The notes under the pieces were generated by a model that saw nothing but the letters and a program-made list of their open reading frames with translations, made no database searches and was not told the DNA's origin. This document shows, one piece after another, positions 63,378 through 64,000 of a stretch of 64,000 nucleotides of DNA. A program made the translations under genes and the position numbers. The stretch comes from Bellilinea sp. Its GTDB lineage: Bacteria; Chloroflexota; Anaerolineae; Anaerolineales; Anaerolineaceae. Location: positions 124,001 through 188,000 of the forward strand of contig BPHQ01000002.1 in NCBI GenBank assembly GCA_026003615.1, in the 5' to 3' direction. Each line of letters begins with the position of its first letter. Within the stretch, counting starts at the first letter, position 1.

Positions 63378-63852
63378 ACTGTTCCTCGTTGATTTGATCA
63401 ATAACCTTTAAGACTTCTTCATTTTCTGGAATATCCGACATGGATGAAGCGTAATGCTTATATCGAATGATTCCATCCTTATCAATCACAAACACAGCCG
63501 GCATCCTGCCCATTTTGAATAAATTTACTTCCTGGTAATATCTATCCGCAATTTTCGATTTGATATCGGGTATCCCGATAAAAGGCATGTTTTCCTCTTC
63601 CCAAAATCGCTTATACGCACGTGGCCCATCAGGCCCCAAAGCAATTATTTCAGCACCTCGGCGGCGAAACTCCTCGTAGTCCTGACGCAACTGCGCCATA
63701 TGCTTCACGCAGTATGGTCACATAAATCCGCGATTGAAAACCAAAACAATGATATTTTGACCTCGAAAATCAGACAATTTCACGGTATTCCCATGGGTAT
63801 CAACCCCTTCAAAATCGGGTGCAGGAATGTTGATTTTTAGTTGCCTGGTCAT
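63370..63852 (-). CDS. Peroxiredoxin (AhpC/TSA family), probable selenoprotein with TGA-encoded Sec45
   Basis: A 160-residue thiol peroxidase if the TGA at 63720-63718 is read through. From the ATG at 63852 the frame gives INIPAPDFEGVDTHGN and VLVFNRGFM, then TGA, then PYCVKHMAQLRQDYEEF and a normal C-terminus (GRMPAVFVIDKDG). The TGA occupies the peroxidatic Cys of the RGF-x-C-PYC motif, leaving U-x-x-C. Without the upstream part the remaining frame (GTG at 63708) lacks the active site. A SECIS-like hairpin lies 25 nt after the TGA. Shine-Dalgarno-like GGGAAG precedes the ATG. Alternative: a Cys codon mis-sequenced as TGA. The flanking hydrolase and SDR genes are tightly spaced. Confidence 0.78.
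63683..63698 (-). promoter_or_regulatory. SECIS-like hairpin in the peroxiredoxin mRNA
   Basis: UGGCGC-AGUU-GCGUCA on the minus strand: a 6-bp stem with one G-U pair and a tetraloop with G second, U third. Its loop begins 25 nt after the UGA, within the range of bacterial selenocysteine insertion elements, whose loops also carry a GU. Confidence 0.5.
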
Positions 63853-63865
63853 ATGATCTTCCCAT

Positions 63866-64000
63866 TTATTTATTGATATCTGAAAGAAAATTAACTACCG
63901 CCTCCAAAAAAGGCTGAGGACACTCTTCCTGCGGAACATGACCACAATTTGGAAAAACCACCAGTCTTGCACCAGGAATTTCGTTTGCCAACCGAAGACT
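63866..64000 (-). CDS. Alpha/beta hydrolase C-terminus (5' part missing)
   Basis: The last 44 codons of a gene entering from the right edge: ARLVVFPNCGHVPQEECPQPF followed by a short helix and stop. The NCGH block is the catalytic-His end of an alpha/beta-fold hydrolase. It ends 13 bp before the peroxiredoxin ATG on the same strand, suggesting one transcript. Confidence 0.7.
   Translation of the reverse strand, partial: SLRLANEIPGARLVVFPNCGHVPQEECPQPFLEAVVNFLSDINK

Noticed and set aside
63718-63720. Whole-genome reassignment of TGA (for example to Trp or Gly) to explain the stop in the peroxiredoxin
   Set aside because: Many clear genes here end in TGA, including ATGA overlaps such as STAS-kinase-phosphatase and mvk-ipk, so TGA is a normal stop codon in this genome.
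63683-63720. Alternative hairpins directly after the TGA (CCAUA/UAUGG with a bulged C, or ACUGCG/CGCAGU)
   Set aside because: Their loops begin only about 10 nt after the UGA, closer than usual for bacterial SECIS elements; the AGUU hairpin has better spacing.

Overview
The window reads as a contiguous piece of a bacterial chromosome from the phylum Chloroflexota, most likely class Anaerolineae. This is inferred from gene content: mevalonate kinase beside an archaeal-type isopentenyl phosphate kinase, many secreted beta-propeller, LysM and NBR1-Ig-like proteins on Thr/Pro-rich linkers, a TopA with an extra N-terminal zinc domain, multi-GAF signalling proteins and CpaE/TadZ-like ATPases without a pilus locus. 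No phage, insertion sequence, CRISPR array or rRNA was seen. One tRNA (Leu, anticodon CAG) is present.

Layout. 1-4.6 kb (mostly minus): partial sugar-nucleotide epimerase, a flippase-like membrane protein, lepA, and a CpaE-like ATPase whose receiver domain has Glu for the phospho-acceptor Asp. 4.7-8.1 kb (plus): HD-GYP protein, a tiny tandem zinc-finger protein and a lytic transglycosylase. 8.1-13.4 kb: tlyA (minus), then a plus operon ubiA-like/mvk/ipk/dgt, then greA. 13.4-21.8 kb (minus): a housekeeping run ffh-rpsP-khpA-rimM-dprA-manC-topA, then a membrane protein. 22-28.3 kb (plus): degV, DUF1015 and a heterodimeric ABC exporter. 28.5-33.6 kb (plus): envelope proteins and queG. 33.6-37.6 kb (minus): propeller protein, a DUF1980/permease pair and a LysM protein. 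37.8-42.4 kb (plus): a partner-switching operon (STAS antagonist, anti-sigma kinase, six-GAF SpoIIE phosphatase). 42.5-43.0 kb (minus): ftsB-like gene and tRNA-Leu. 43.2-48.5 kb (plus): a histidine-kinase-like protein lacking its His, LysM, LCP and a degenerate tyrosine recombinase. 48.5-57.1 kb: tilS and mutL (minus), a receiver-CpaE protein, sirtuin, HAD, S41 protease and a second flippase-like protein (plus). 57.2-61.4 kb (plus): S1 protein, pyrG, eno. 61.5-64 kb (minus): hydrolase, peroxiredoxin, SDR and a membrane/hydrolase locus.

Most notable result: the minus-strand peroxiredoxin at 63370-63852 has an in-frame TGA exactly where the family has its peroxidatic Cys (RGFM-TGA-PYC). A hairpin with an AGUU loop lies 25 nt downstream, so this is probably a selenocysteine enzyme, normally mis-called as a truncated ORF.

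Other themes are leaderless genes (a -10 box placed 5-6 nt before the start codon in front of ubiA-like, tilS, HAD and flippase genes) and several signalling or recombination proteins that keep their fold but have lost catalytic residues. There is also a cluster of single-base frameshifts at 61.07-62.38 kb (eno and the hydrolase locus) that looks like sequence error rather than gene decay.
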